The notes under the pieces are model-generated. The model saw only the letters and a program-made list of their open reading frames with translations, searched no databases and was not told the origin of the DNA. Source: Lapidilactobacillus mulanensis (GTDB taxonomy: Bacteria; Bacillota; Bacilli; Lactobacillales; Lactobacillaceae). From it: a DNA stretch of 56,694 bases. Below are positions 8,456-18,530 of this stretch, piece by piece. Made by a program: the position numbers and the translations under genes. Location: the NCBI RefSeq assembly GCF_003946215.1, contig NZ_RHOW01000015.1, positions 1-56,694 of the forward strand, given 5' to 3'. How positions within the stretch are numbered: the stretch's first letter is position 1; every line of letters starts with the position of its first letter.

Positions 8456-11209
8456 TTGTCTGATCGGAGTTTTGCTGTTGTTGATTTAGAGACGACTGGT
8501 ACTCAGCGGCATGCTGGGAACAAGATCATTCAGTTTGGTTGTGCCTTGATTGAAGACAATCAAATTATTGAACATATTTCGATCACGATCAATCCTGAAC
8601 GGTCGGTGCCGCGTGAGGTGCTGGCTTTGACTGGAATTCGTGAGGCTAGCCTGAAAACGGCGCCGACGTTTGATGAAGTGGCACCAGCGCTGCATCAACT
8701 TTTGATCGACAAGATTTTCATTGCACATAACGTGAATTTTGATTTACCTTTTTTGAATGAAGCTTTTGAAAACGTGGGTTTAGAGGCCATCGATCCGATT
8801 GCGCTTGATACCGTTGAGTTGGCACAGATTATGTTGCCCCAGGCGGCTAGTTATCGTCTAAAAGATTTAAGCACTTTTTTAAATATTGTGCACAAGCATC
8901 CTCATCAGGCAGATAGTGATGCGATTGCAACAGCGAAGATTTTTCTATTATTGCTGAAACAAATCGAACAATTACCTCGTCCGGTTTTGCAACAAATGGT
9001 TCAACTAAGTCGTTATTTGAGCCGACAAACCGGCGAAGTCTTCGAACAAGCGCTCCGTCAAAAAGCGACTCAAGAATTACCGAGTTATTTACAGCAGGTC
9101 GGTGAATTTGTTTTACGCTGCAGCAGAAGTGATGACAGTTCAACAATCATCCATGCAAATGATCATTACCCAATCAGTGATGCGGACAAACGGCAACAAT
9201 TCGGTCAAAAAATCAAACCGCGAGCCACTCAATTTGCCATGATGGATTTTATTCATCAATATCAGGATCAAGGCGAACCCAATAAACTCGTGATCGAGGC
9301 GCCAACTGGGGTCGGGAAATCTTTGGGCTATTTACTACCACTTTCCTACACGCTGACAGGTGCAAACCGGCGGCGTTTAGTGGTGACGACCTCCACAACG
9401 GTTTTACAAACCCAACTTTTTCGTCAAGCCGTTCCGTTATTGAATCATTTGCGCGATTTAAATTTCAAAGTTGCCTTACTCAAGAGCGCGAGTCACTATC
9501 TTGACTTTGATCGATTGGCTGCTTATTTGCGGCATGGCGCCAAAAATCGTGGGACTGCCATTAATGAAATGCGGATCATCATTTGGTTGACGCAAACGCA
9601 AACCGGCGATCTGGATGAATTGCAGATCACCAATTATGAAACGGAATTTTTCCAGAGCATCAATCATTTACCGACGTTAGTGCCAAGCAGTCGGTATTAT
9701 CAAGTCGATTTCTGGCACAAAATTGTTTCAGATGCTGCCAATGCACAAATTGTGATCACGAATAATGCCTATCTCGCGCAGCACATCAAAGATTTCACCC
9801 CTGAGCAAAACGTTCTAGTGATCGATGAAGCTCAACACTTCGCCGAAGATCTGACTCATAGTTCCCATGGCTATTTTTCGGTCATGCGCCTGCACAATCG
9901 CTTGAATCAGATCATTGAACTCATTCGTTCGCTTCAAGATAATTACGATGCGGAACCGGCGCTCGAACGGATTCAACCTGATTTATTGTCATGTCAATTA
10001 TTGTTAACCGAAACGATCAAACGGACGCATGATTTAAACGATCAAATTTTATTGTTGGCGCAACAGAATTTTATTCGCGAAACTGTTTATCTGCAAACCG
10101 AAGACTTTTTGCACCATCAAACTGGACTTTTGCGGGCTTTAAATCATGTGATCAGCAATTTAGATCGTTATTTAGACGCGGTTGAATCGCTAGAAGCGAC
10201 GATCGGCCAGGAAGAATTACGCCCGAATTCATCTCAAAAAGTGATGGAATTGATTTTCCATAACAATAAGCTAGAGCAATTACAGACCCATTTATTGGAA
10301 GCTGTCGATCATTTACAAGACCGCGAATTTAAGCAGTATGGCTTTTATTTGGACTTAGATGATGATGGCATTAATTATGAGCTGAATTGGTTAGCAAAGT
10401 CACACGAAGCCCTTCGTCAAGCAATCGACAAACAATTTCCGTTACAGGTTTATACGGGGGCCTCTTTGGCAGTTGGTCGTGATTTCTCCTACTTCTTGAA
10501 TCAACTGGACTTGAAGCCTGAACAAGTCCATAGTCTTCGCTTAAATTCACCATTTCTTTATCAAGAGAAGGCCGAATTATTGTTACCGCAAGAAACTTAT
10601 TCGCCTAGTGAAAACGGTGCGGATTATGATAATTGGATCGTCAACACGATTTTGCCAGTCCTTAAGCAAACCGATCGGCAGACCTTGATCCTATTCAATT
10701 CGCTGGCCAGTATTAAAAACGTTTATGTTCGTTTGCAACAGGTTCTCGGCTTTAAACGTGAAGTGATGGCCCAGGGGATCACGGGTAGCAACGATAAAAT
10801 TGCCAAACGTTTCCGCTTAGCCAAAGATGCGATCTTGTTAGGCTCACAAAGTTTCTGGGAAGGGATCGATTTTCCTGGTGAACAGTTATCGCTCTTGATC
10901 ATCACCCGCATTCCGTTTGAATCGCCGAAGAATCCGACGACTCATTATCGGAGTAGCTTGTTGAAGGCCCAAAATATTTCGCCATTTACGGCGGATACGC
11001 TGCCTAAAGCGATCCTCAAATTAAAACAAGGGTTCGGACGATTGATCCGGACGGAAACCGATCGGGGAATTGTGTTAATGTTAGACGAGCGCGTGATCAA
11101 CAGTTCCTACGCGGCGCAAGTTCAACAGGCTTTTCCGGAAAAGTTACCGAAATTGATTCTGCCCAATCAACAATTGGGGCATCACATTCAAGATTTTTTC
11201 GCTGATTAA
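8456..11209 (+). CDS. dinG: DinG-like protein with N-terminal 3'-5' exonuclease domain
   Basis: The 917-residue protein fuses a DnaQ-type exonuclease to a superfamily 2 DinG/XPD-type helicase-like region. The exonuclease motif DLETTG is at residues 10-15. The Walker A motif PTGVGKS lies near residue 285 and a DEAQH box near 456. I see no cysteine cluster between these motifs, so the iron-sulfur domain of Escherichia coli DinG is missing. This matches the Gram-positive DinG type, for which 3'-5' exonuclease activity without clear helicase activity has been described in Staphylococcus. The start is TTG 8456, 8 nt after AAAGGAG (8441-8447). It probably acts in DNA repair; the tandem hairpin element upstream may form its leader. 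Confidence 0.9.
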   Translation: MSDRSFAVVDLETTGTQRHAGNKIIQFGCALIEDNQIIEHISITINPERSVPREVLALTGIREASLKTAPTFDEVAPALHQLLIDKIFIAHNVNFDLPFLNEAFENVGLEAIDPIALDTVELAQIMLPQAASYRLKDLSTFLNIVHKHPHQADSDAIATAKIFLLLLKQIEQLPRPVLQQMVQLSRYLSRQTGEVFEQALRQKATQELPSYLQQVGEFVLRCSRSDDSSTIIHANDHYPISDADKRQQFGQKIKPRATQFAMMDFIHQYQDQGEPNKLVIEAPTGVGKSLGYLLPLSYTLTGANRRRLVVTTSTTVLQTQLFRQAVPLLNHLRDLNFKVALLKSASHYLDFDRLAAYLRHGAKNRGTAINEMRIIIWLTQTQTGDLDELQITNYETEFFQSINHLPTLVPSSRYYQVDFWHKIVSDAANAQIVITNNAYLAQHIKDFTPEQNVLVIDEAQHFAEDLTHSSHGYFSVMRLHNRLNQIIELIRSLQDNYDAEPALERIQPDLLSCQLLLTETIKRTHDLNDQILLLAQQNFIRETVYLQTEDFLHHQTGLLRALNHVISNLDRYLDAVESLEATIGQEELRPNSSQKVMELIFHNNKLEQLQTHLLEAVDHLQDREFKQYGFYLDLDDDGINYELNWLAKSHEALRQAIDKQFPLQVYTGASLAVGRDFSYFLNQLDLKPEQVHSLRLNSPFLYQEKAELLLPQETYSPSENGADYDNWIVNTILPVLKQTDRQTLILFNSLASIKNVYVRLQQVLGFKREVMAQGITGSNDKIAKRFRLAKDAILLGSQSFWEGIDFPGEQLSLLIITRIPFESPKNPTTHYRSSLLKAQNISPFTADTLPKAILKLKQGFGRLIRTETDRGIVLMLDERVINSSYAAQVQQAFPEKLPKLILPNQQLGHHIQDFFAD

Positions 11210-11227
11210 AAAAATTTACTGGAAAAC

Positions 11228-11255
11228 TTTCAACCTACGATTCTTTTGCTATAAT
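11228..11255 (+). promoter_or_regulatory. tseB-asnS promoter
   Basis: TTTCAA at 11228-11233 and TATAAT at 11250-11255 are separated by 16 nt, with TGC before the -10 box (extended -10). It lies in the 78-nt gap after dinG and would drive tseB and asnS. Confidence 0.7.
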
Positions 11256-11287
11256 AAAAGACAAGATCAGTTAAAGGAGCACAATAA

Positions 11288-11764
11288 ATGGCACGCAACC
11301 ATAAACGCGGAATTATTGTTGGGATCATTGCTGCCATCTTATTATTGGTTGGCGTTTACTTGGTGGCCGCCATGCCGAAAATAAGTGTGCAGCAACAAAG
11401 TGAAAGAATTGCAACAAAGGCTGCCGATTTGACTGAAATTACTGACTTTATGACCTATAACCGCAAGCAAACTTATTACACGGTTGCAGGGCGTGATCAG
11501 AATGATCAGCTCAAATATGTGGTGATCAATGGCAAGAACGGTAAAATTAAGATTTACGCTGGTAAGAATGCCTTTACGAAATCTGAAGTGACTGCGGCGG
11601 TTAAGAAAAATTATCGCATTCAAAAGATTTATGGCATTAACTTAGGTCTGAATCAAGGACAACCGGTGTGGGAAATTTCGATGAAAAACACCAACGGTAA
11701 ACTGAGCTATGTTTTACTCGATTTCCATAATGGCAAACAAATCAGCGCGATTGATAATTTATAG
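11288..11764 (+). CDS. tseB: TseB-like cell-wall elongation regulator (DUF5590)
   Basis: A 158-residue protein with one N-terminal transmembrane segment (about residues 9-30) and an extracytoplasmic region of DUF5590/PepSY-like type. In Bacillus subtilis the relative YpmB (TseB) modulates the class B PBP that makes lateral cell wall, and it is also found just before the aspartate aminotransferase and asnS genes. Here it is 15 nt upstream of asnS, which supports the assignment. The start ATG 11288 follows AAAGGAG. The function in this organism is inferred from the family; no enzymatic motif is visible. Confidence 0.8.
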   Translation: MARNHKRGIIVGIIAAILLLVGVYLVAAMPKISVQQQSERIATKAADLTEITDFMTYNRKQTYYTVAGRDQNDQLKYVVINGKNGKIKIYAGKNAFTKSEVTAAVKKNYRIQKIYGINLGLNQGQPVWEISMKNTNGKLSYVLLDFHNGKQISAIDNL

Positions 11765-11779
11765 TGAGGGGCAAATTAA

Positions 11780-13078
11780 ATGGTACAAAAAATTCGAATT
11801 ATCGATGCGAAAGATCATGTCGATGAAGAAGTTAAAATCGGGGTTTGGTTAACCGATAAACGCTCAAGTGGGAAGATTTCCTTTTTACAACTCCGTGATG
11901 GGAGTGCCTTTTTCCAAGGGGTGGTCGTTAAAAGCGAAGTCTCAGAAGAAGTCTTTGAATTAGCCAAGGGATTACACCAGGAGAGTAGCTTTTATGTGAC
12001 GGGCGTGATCCATCGTGATGACCGCTCACATTTCGGTTACGAAATCGAAGTGAGTGATCTCGAATTAGTCGGTGAAAGCGAAGGTTATCCGATCACACCG
12101 AAGGAACACGGCATCGATTTCTTACTCGATGAGCGTCATCTGTGGTTGCGTTCGAAACGGCCATTTGCAATCATGCAGGTCCGCAACGAAATGATCCGGG
12201 CAACTTATGAGTTCTTCAATCAAGAAGGCTTTATCAAGATCGATCCACCAATTTTGACCGGTTCTGCACCAGAAGGCACTACCGAATTATTCCACATCGA
12301 ATATTTCGACAATGATGCTTATTTGAGTCAAAGTGGCCAACTTTATATGGAAGCGGGCGCCCAAGCTTTCGGTAAGGTCTTCTCATTCGGACCAACTTTC
12401 CGCGCCGAGAAATCTAAGACGCGTCGTCATTTGACTGAATTCTGGATGATCGAACCCGAAATGGCCTTCACAACTCAAGAAGAAAGTTTACAAGTCCAGG
12501 AACGTTATATTGCTTACTTAGTTCAAAGCGTCATCGACAATTGCGCCTATCCACTACAATTATTGGATCGCGACATCGAAACGTTGAAGAAATATACGAA
12601 ATTACCTTACCCACGTATCAGCTACGATGAAGCCATTAAGATGTTGCAAGACAATGGATCTGATATTCAATGGGGCGCTGATTTCGGTGCACCAGATGAG
12701 ACTTATATTTCTGATCAATTTGAACAGCCTGTCTTTGTGCTCAACTATCCGAAAGCAATCAAGCCATTTTACATGAAGCCACATCCAACGCGTGACGATG
12801 TTTACCTCTGTGCCGATTTATTAGCCCCAGAAGGCTACGGTGAGATTATCGGGGGTTCTGAACGCGAAACTGATTTCGACGCCTTGAGAGAAAGAATTCA
12901 GGCCGCTGGATTAGACGAGAAAGATTATGAATGGTATTTGGATCTGCGCCGTTATGGCAGCACGCCTCATTCTGGTTTTGGCCTTGGTTTAGAACGTGCC
13001 ATTACTTGGATCTGTCAGTTAGATCATTTGCGTGAAGCCATTCCATTCCCACGGATGATCAACCGGATCTATCCATAG
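11780..13078 (+). CDS. asnS: Asparaginyl-tRNA synthetase
   Basis: A class IIb aminoacyl-tRNA synthetase of 432 residues, charging tRNA-Asn in the cytoplasm. An N-terminal OB-fold anticodon-binding domain (about residues 1-110) precedes the catalytic core with motif 2 ([18 protein letters not shown], near residues 200-218) and motif 3 at the C-terminus ([13 protein letters not shown]). Length is normal. It follows tseB by 15 nt with a GAGGGG ribosome binding site, so the two are probably one transcript. Asparagine rather than aspartate specificity rests on the overall family match and the neighbourhood. Confidence 0.95.
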   Translation: MVQKIRIIDAKDHVDEEVKIGVWLTDKRSSGKISFLQLRDGSAFFQGVVVKSEVSEEVFELAKGLHQESSFYVTGVIHRDDRSHFGYEIEVSDLELVGESEGYPITPKEHGIDFLLDERHLWLRSKRPFAIMQVRNEMIRATYEFFNQEGFIKIDPPILTGSAPEGTTELFHIEYFDNDAYLSQSGQLYMEAGAQAFGKVFSFGPTFRAEKSKTRRHLTEFWMIEPEMAFTTQEESLQVQERYIAYLVQSVIDNCAYPLQLLDRDIETLKKYTKLPYPRISYDEAIKMLQDNGSDIQWGADFGAPDETYISDQFEQPVFVLNYPKAIKPFYMKPHPTRDDVYLCADLLAPEGYGEIIGGSERETDFDALRERIQAAGLDEKDYEWYLDLRRYGSTPHSGFGLGLERAITWICQLDHLREAIPFPRMINRIYP

Positions 13079-13171
13079 GCAAAAAGCTTCTGCTTGCTAA
13101 AATGTGTCTGAGTCACGGTTTTAGTAAGGCTTACGAAATGACTCGATGTTCTGAAAAGGATCTGTGATGAG

Positions 13172-13792
13172 ATGACTAAACTTACTTTTAATGATTTGGT
13201 CGGGACACCACAAACGGTAATTGCCAACTTGATTTTGGATCACTATGCCGAGCTCGGCATGTCTGATGCGCAGTTGGCAATTTTTCTACAAATCATTAAA
13301 TTCAGTCAACAAGGGGAGAAATTCCCGAGTCCAGCTGAACTCGCGGCTGTGGTCAAGCATCCAGTCAGCGAGGTTTATCAAGCACTACAAGCGATGACAC
13401 AAAAAAGTTTTATTGCGGTGACCACTTATGTCGATCACGATCAACATATCGATCAATATGATGTGGCACCGTTTTTTGAACGGTTGTCTGGCCTGCAAGA
13501 GGATCAGCAAAACGTGGCGGAGTTCCAAGAGGAACAGGCCGACGTCACCAAGCTTTATCAAGAAGTGGAAGTCGAATTTGGGCGAACACTTTCACCCATC
13601 GAAATGGAAACGGTCGATGGGTGGCTGAATCGCGATCATTTCTCGTCCGAAATCATTCGCTTGGCCTTGCGTGAAGCCGTCTTGAATGACGCGCGCTCAT
13701 TTAAATATATCGATCGCATTTTGTTAGATTGGCAGAAACGTCACATCAAAAACGCAGCCGATCTGCAACGCTATAAATCAAAATTTCAATAA
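13172..13792 (+). CDS. dnaD: DnaD replication initiation protein
   Basis: A 206-residue DnaD homologue, which in Bacillus remodels DNA at oriC and helps load helicase during initiation and restart. The N-terminal winged-helix part (about residues 1-100) and the C-terminal DnaB/DnaD (DDBH2) domain (about residues 130-200, with the YIDRILLDWQKRHI motif) are both present. The asnS-dnaD-nth order is conserved across Bacillota. The start ATG 13172 follows AAAAGGA at 13154-13160. Confidence 0.93.
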   Translation: MTKLTFNDLVGTPQTVIANLILDHYAELGMSDAQLAIFLQIIKFSQQGEKFPSPAELAAVVKHPVSEVYQALQAMTQKSFIAVTTYVDHDQHIDQYDVAPFFERLSGLQEDQQNVAEFQEEQADVTKLYQEVEVEFGRTLSPIEMETVDGWLNRDHFSSEIIRLALREAVLNDARSFKYIDRILLDWQKRHIKNAADLQRYKSKFQ

Positions 13793-13808
13793 TGTTTGAG
13801 GATCGAAG

Positions 13809-14468
13809 ATGATGGTTATGCTGAATCAAAGTCAGACGAAATGGGCAGTCGAGGAAATTATGCAACTATTTTCTAACGCACGACCGAGTTTAGATGCGCG
13901 GACGCCATTTCAAATCGCCGTGAGTGTGCTGCTGAGTGCTCAAGCCACAGATGTTTCTGTTAATAAAGTTACGCCAACGTTGTTTCAGACTTTTCCCGAT
14001 CCGGCTGCCTTTGCGACTCTGACGCCTGAAGAGGTAGAACCATATATTAAGTCAATTGGCTTATATCATAACAAGGCCAAACATATCGTCGCGCTTTCGC
14101 AGAAATTAGTGGCCGATTTTAACGGTGAAATCCCTAAAACGATGGCGGAATTAACGTCGTTGCCAGGAATCGGGCGTAAATCTGCCAGTGTCATTCTCGG
14201 TGATGCGTTTGGCGTTCCGGCTTTCGCAGTGGACACGCACATAACTCGTATTGCCAAACGTTTGAAGATTGCCAAAGAGAAAGATTCGGTGCTACAGATT
14301 GAAAAAAACATCACCCGCGCACTGCCTCAATCAGAATGGATCGATGGCCATCATGCGATGATCTATTTCGGTCGGGAAGTTTGTTCGGCTCGAAGTCCAA
14401 AGTGTGTGACTTGTCCATTGCTTAAAATTTGTGCATTTGGGCAGCAGTATGTTCAATCCCAAAATTAA
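13809..14468 (+). CDS. nth: Endonuclease III
   Basis: A 219-residue bifunctional DNA glycosylase/AP lyase for oxidised pyrimidines in base excision repair. The helix-hairpin-helix LPGIGRKSASVIL contains the catalytic lysine, and the catalytic aspartate is in VDTHITR. The four iron-sulfur cysteines show the usual C-x6-C-x2-C-x5-C spacing at the C-terminus (CSARSPKCVTCPLLKIC). The start ATG 13809 is 6 nt after GAGGA (13798-13802); ATG 13812 and 13818 are also possible. It follows dnaD by 16 nt and ends at a bidirectional terminator. Confidence 0.95.
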   Translation: MMVMLNQSQTKWAVEEIMQLFSNARPSLDARTPFQIAVSVLLSAQATDVSVNKVTPTLFQTFPDPAAFATLTPEEVEPYIKSIGLYHNKAKHIVALSQKLVADFNGEIPKTMAELTSLPGIGRKSASVILGDAFGVPAFAVDTHITRIAKRLKIAKEKDSVLQIEKNITRALPQSEWIDGHHAMIYFGREVCSARSPKCVTCPLLKICAFGQQYVQSQN

Positions 14469-14477
14469 TAACCACAA

Positions 14478-14522
14478 TAAAAACGTGTCGTTCAAGATAA
14501 AAATTGAACGACACGTTTTTAT
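14478..14522. terminator. Bidirectional terminator between nth and the PBP gene
   Basis: A perfect 16-bp stem (14480-14495 with 14504-14519) is flanked by an A-run on the left and a T-run on the right, so it can stop transcripts from both convergent genes. Confidence 0.85.
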
Positions 14523-14553
14523 TGCGGTTATTTTAAATTAAAGCGGGTACTTA

Positions 14554-16812
14554 TTATTGAGTGCCACTTGGAACCGAACTACTCGTTGATGGTGTGCTGG
14601 GTGTTGATGACGAGCTTTCCTCGGGTTGACTAACGCTAGATGAACTCGATTCAATAATGCTTGAGCTTGATGATTCGATGATCGAACTCGACGAACTCGA
14701 TAATTCCGAGCTACTCGATTCTGAACTGCTCGATGAACTCGAGCTAGATTCGGAGCTTGATGAACTCGAACTAGATTCTTCTTCGGCAGGCGCATAACCA
14801 CGAAGATATAATTCGCTACCTCTTTGCACAACAGAACTTGGTTTCGACCAATCTGAATTGCTGACATTCTCGCTTAAATCACTCATTAAATAGCGATACA
14901 GTCGGGAAGGAATCGATTGATTCGTCCCGACAATGCCATTCTCATTAGATTTATCGTAACCTAACCAAATTGCGATCGAATAATGTTTGGTGTAACCGGC
15001 AAACCAAGAATCTTTGACCGTGTTACTCAGCGCCGAATTCTTTTCTAATTCGGCATCGGAATAATCAGTCGTTCCGGTTTTACCAGCTTGATAGAGGCCT
15101 GTGATCTGCGCGCGCGTCCCTGTACCTGAACTAATGACATCTTTAAGCATATCGGTGATCATGTAGGCCGTTGAGCTCTTCATGACTTGCTTACCAGTTG
15201 CTTGATCATAATCGTGTTTGATATTGTCGGCGGTTGTGATCTGAGTGATATATTGTGGTGAATAATAAGTACCACCGTTTGAGAAACTACTGTAGGCAGC
15301 CGCCATTTGTAAACTTGAAACGCCAGAACCGATCCCACTAGATAATCCAGCGTCATCAGGTAATGTAATGCCCAAATTATTAGCAAATTGACTGGCTTTA
15401 GTCAGACCGACTTATTCCAGGGTGCGAACTGCAGGAACATTACGTGATTGCGCCAAAGCATAGCGCATGGTCATTTTACCCCAATATTGATGATCCCAGT
15501 CATAAAGCTGAATGTCTGTTCCAGGATAGGTATATTTGGAATCATCAACTTCTTGACCAGTCGACCAGTTTAAATATTCGATTGCTGGACCATAATCTAA
15601 AATAGGTTTCATTGTTGAACCGTTACTGCGAGTCGTCTGGGTGGCGTGATTCAGTGCCATCTGCACGTTACCCACTTTACGATTCCCAACCATTGCGACC
15701 ACAGCACCGGAATTAGGATTCATGATCGTGATCCCGGTTTGAATTTTATCATCTGGAAAAGTGACGTCGGTTCCGTTGACTAAATCATAGGCTTTCTTCT
15801 GGACGGACAAATTCAATGTTGTTTTAACGGTTAAATTATCTTGGTAGGGGTTGTAACCCTTCTTCTTGACGGCTTTGATCACTTCTTGGATATAACCATC
15901 GGCGATCAAAGCATTGTCCTCAGAAGTTGATTGGGCCGATTTGGCTTTCATACCAGATGTGATCGGCGTATTGATGGCCGCTTGTGCCTCAGCCGAGGTA
16001 ATTTTTTTGTTGCGAAGCATGGCATTGATCACGAGATCGCGACGCGTTTTAGCCGCCTCAGGATGCGCATAGGGGTCATAATTAGAAGGGGCGTTAGGAA
16101 TACCCGCGAGCAAAGCGGTCTGTGCCAGCGTCAGATCCTTGGCCGATTTTCCGTAATAATATTGTGCCGCTGTGCCCATGCCATAGGTGCCGTTGGCCAT
16201 GAAGACCATATTGATATAATATTCCAAGATTTGTTCTTTTGAATATTTACGCTCAGTCTGAACGGCGAGCCAAGCTTCTTGTGCTTTGCGCCGCAGCGTT
16301 TGATCAGACGCAGCCGTTGAAAAGTAGGCGAGTTTGATCAGCTGTTGGGTCAAAGTACTCCCACCTTGAGGCGTTGAGTTGCGATGCGTCACATTATAGG
16401 CGGTTGCAGAAACAATTCGGATCGGGTCGATCCCAAATGGTTCATCATAGAAACGCCGATCCTCAATGGAAACGACGGCATCTTTTAACTGTTGCGGAAT
16501 TTCAGTGCTGGTTAAATTCGTCCGGTTTTCACCTAAGCGTGTGATTTGCGTCCCATCACTAGCCAGAAAGACGGTTGCGCCACCACTGGTTAATTTCGAC
16601 GCTTTTAATTCTGGCGTATCTTTCACATAATAAGCAAATAAACCGCCACCGAATAAAAACACGGCAAGAATGGCTAACAAGCCCCATTTTACGATGCGTC
16701 GCCAAATCGGCTTCTTGCGCTTTGGCCCTTTCTTTTTTGAATTCTTGGCGGGTGAGTTGCCTTTTTGTTGGCGGGCCATTCTTGATTCTCTGGTCATATT
16801 ATTTTGAGCCAT
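14554..16812 (-). pseudogene. pbp1A: Class A penicillin-binding protein 1A, interrupted by an in-frame TAA
   Basis: A bifunctional peptidoglycan glycosyltransferase/transpeptidase of about 752 codons, read from ATG 16812 (after AGGTG; GTG 16821 is an alternative). Visible are an N-terminal basic region, one transmembrane segment, the glycosyltransferase motifs EDRRFY and GGSTLTQQL, the transpeptidase Ser-x-x-Lys (STMK, Ser near 399) and SRN (456-458). Codon 467 (15412-15414) is TAA; the same frame continues directly with VGLTKASQFANNLGI and the KTGT motif near 578, then a serine-rich tail. One AAA to TAA change would explain it. The truncated product keeps the glycosyltransferase but lacks KTGT, so transpeptidation should be lost. 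Translation could restart at 15375, but I see no good evidence. It overlaps recU, the usual arrangement. Confidence 0.88.
14590..14790 (-). repeat. Serine-rich low-complexity tract in the PBP C-terminus
   Basis: Repeated serine codons with scattered glutamates encode a disordered extracellular tail at the C-terminus of the PBP. The DNA consists of imperfect short repeats built on GAACTCGA/GAGCTTGA-like units, which are prone to length change. Confidence 0.75.
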
Positions 16813-17455
16813 GATTTTCACCTAAATTTTTAAGATTTGTTTTTGCAATCAGCTGATCCACTGCTTCAAGATAATCTAAAGCGGGGCGGAAGCCAGCTTT
16901 GACTTCATAGCCAGTTTCGATGATCGTTTTAAGCGGGATGGATTTACGACCCTGACTTTGTTGCGACCAATAATTGATCAACAACGAAGCCGGCGTGACA
17001 AAATAACGCTCTAAACTTGAAAAACGCATGATCGTGAAACAGATACCTTGTTGCGCCAAACAGTTTTGAAAATGATCGACTTGATGTTGATGGAAATTTT
17101 TTAAAGGGAAGGAGGCTTTATTCGTCGTCTCCTTGGCTTCAAAGTCTAAATAATAACCCTGATAAACGCCATTGTAATCCGTTGTTGATGCGTTGCGAAA
17201 ATAAGCCTCACGAATGACGGCCTGACTACGTTGCGGATAGTCGACTTTGACGATTTGAATCGGCGTCGGCTTTTTGTAGATCACGGCCTTATTTTGGATC
17301 CGATAATAATCATTGCTTGTATTAATTGTCTCCTCAAGCGACATCCCCCGACCGCCAAAAATGACACTGTCACGATGATGTGGCTTTATGTTAGACTGAA
17401 GTTGATCGTCCGGTTTACGCAAGAATTGGCGACCATCTGGATAGTTAACTGTCAT
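16799..17455 (-). CDS. recU: Holliday junction resolvase RecU
   Basis: A structure-specific nuclease of 218 residues that cuts Holliday junctions and modulates RecA in Gram-positive bacteria. The family motifs are seen: the N-terminal NYPDGRQF region, the GGRGMSLEETIN(T)SN segment, and the nuclease core in which Y-x-G-x-Y-L-D-F-E-A-K-E-T carries the acidic and lysine catalytic residues. I place the start at ATG 17455, 9 nt after GGAG; the longer form from 17476 adds seven residues with no ribosome binding site. Its end overlaps the start of the PBP gene, as in Bacillus (recU-ponA). Confidence 0.93.
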   Translation of the reverse strand: MTVNYPDGRQFLRKPDDQLQSNIKPHHRDSVIFGGRGMSLEETINTSNDYYRIQNKAVIYKKPTPIQIVKVDYPQRSQAVIREAYFRNASTTDYNGVYQGYYLDFEAKETTNKASFPLKNFHQHQVDHFQNCLAQQGICFTIMRFSSLERYFVTPASLLINYWSQQSQGRKSIPLKTIIETGYEVKAGFRPALDYLEAVDQLIAKTNLKNLGENHGSK

Positions 17456-17523
17456 TACTTCACACTCCATGCCCACATTATACCAAATCGACGGTTAATT
17501 AACTCATCAGAAAGGTTGATATT

Positions 17524-18093
17524 ATGTTAAGAAGACTTTGGTTAACTGGATATCGTGGTTACGAATTGAATGTTTATCAAGATGACGACCCGAAATTGAA
17601 GGTCATTAAATATTCGCTGAAGAATGCCTTGCGCGTTTATTTGGAAGATGGCCTAGAATGGGTGATCACCGGCGCGCAACTTGGCGTTGAACAGTGGGGC
17701 GTCGAGGTTGCAACCGAATTGAAGGCAGACTTTCCAGAATTGAAAGTTGCAGTGATGTTACCATTCGATCAGTTTGGCCAGCAATGGAATGAAAAAAATC
17801 AAGGTAAACTGACCCAGATTTTGGCTCAGGCCGATTTTACCAGCAAAGTTTCTAATCATCCTTATCAGAATCCCAGTCAATTAAAAAATTACCAGACTTT
17901 TATGGGCGAGCATACAGATGGCGCACTGTTGATCTATGATCCTGAATCTCCGGGCAAGCCTAAATATGATTATGAATTTCTGCAACAAAAAACGGAGCGC
18001 GATCCGAAGTATCAATTGCAACTGATCGACTTCTATGAATTGCAGGATGACGCGGAGAATTTGAATGAGCAATTGAAGAATGAAGAAGAATAA
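17524..18093 (+). CDS. ypsA: YpsA, SLOG-family protein (DUF1273)
   Basis: A 189-residue YpsA homologue. The N-terminus LWLTGYRGYEL and the glycine-containing ITGAQLGVEQWG segment are typical of the SLOG nucleotide-binding superfamily; the exact ligand is unknown. In Bacillota, YpsA has been tied to cell division and lies next to gpsB, as it does here, although about 800 bp of repeats separate the two. It is divergent from recU. The start ATG 17524 follows AGAAAGG. Confidence 0.88.
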   Translation: MLRRLWLTGYRGYELNVYQDDDPKLKVIKYSLKNALRVYLEDGLEWVITGAQLGVEQWGVEVATELKADFPELKVAVMLPFDQFGQQWNEKNQGKLTQILAQADFTSKVSNHPYQNPSQLKNYQTFMGEHTDGALLIYDPESPGKPKYDYEFLQQKTERDPKYQLQLIDFYELQDDAENLNEQLKNEEE

Positions 18094-18136
18094 AAATTAA
18101 GAACGCGAAAATACATTTTGTGTGTAACTGCGGCTT

Positions 18137-18331
18137 GAATTTGCTGCAGAGAATGAACAGCACACTCGTGGGGACGGCTTCAGGATTTCCAAAGACCGGA
18201 AATTCTTCCCCCTAAATTTGGAGCTCTTGCAAAAACCTGCAAGATCTCCGAATTTCCCATGCTCTAAGCGACGATGAATCTGTCGCTAAGTCCATTATCA
18301 CAGTGTGCTGTTCATTCTCTTCCGCAAATTC
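18137..18331 (-). ncRNA. Candidate structured element E1 (reverse orientation)
   Basis: The long outer stem consists of a perfect 19-bp block (18148-18166 with 18302-18320) plus 8 bp at the ends (18137-18144 with 18324-18331). Inside, the reverse strand has a GCGAC hairpin (18267-18287), an interrupted GGAG/CTCC stem, a TTTCC/GGAAA hairpin and the strand CCGTCCCCAC (complement of 18168-18177). The same motifs appear in the same order in element E2 on the forward strand, with a different outer stem. This pattern suggests a structured RNA or a mobile palindromic element. I do not recognise the family. Confidence 0.55.
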
Positions 18332-18346
18332 TGTGGGTCTATTCTA

Positions 18347-18509
18347 GTGAACAGAGTTGGATTCTGAACTGGTCTTTCTCCCGTACAAAGTTTTTATGAG
18401 CAACATAAATATTTGGTGGCAAAATATCCAATGTGATCATATTTCTCGCAACAAAGCAATCGGCGTTGAAATCAAATCATTCCTGCGAACCCAGTTCTTC
18501 TCAGTTCAC
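18347..18509. repeat. Third inverted repeat, E3
   Basis: GTGAAC (18347-18352) pairs with GTTCAC (18504-18509) and GAACTGG (18366-18372) with CCAGTTC (18491-18497), closing a loop of about 120 nt between E1 and E2. It does not share the E1/E2 core motifs. A separate small hairpin (CTAAACT/AGTTTAG) follows at 18513-18532. Confidence 0.45.
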
Positions 18510-18530
18510 CGCTAAACTAATTCCAGTTTA

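Noticed and set aside
15375-15412. TAA as a recoded or read-through codon in the PBP gene
   Set aside because: TAA ends many intact genes here (for example carA and lspA-type neighbours use ordinary stops), and no recoding signal is visible. A point mutation or sequence error is simpler.
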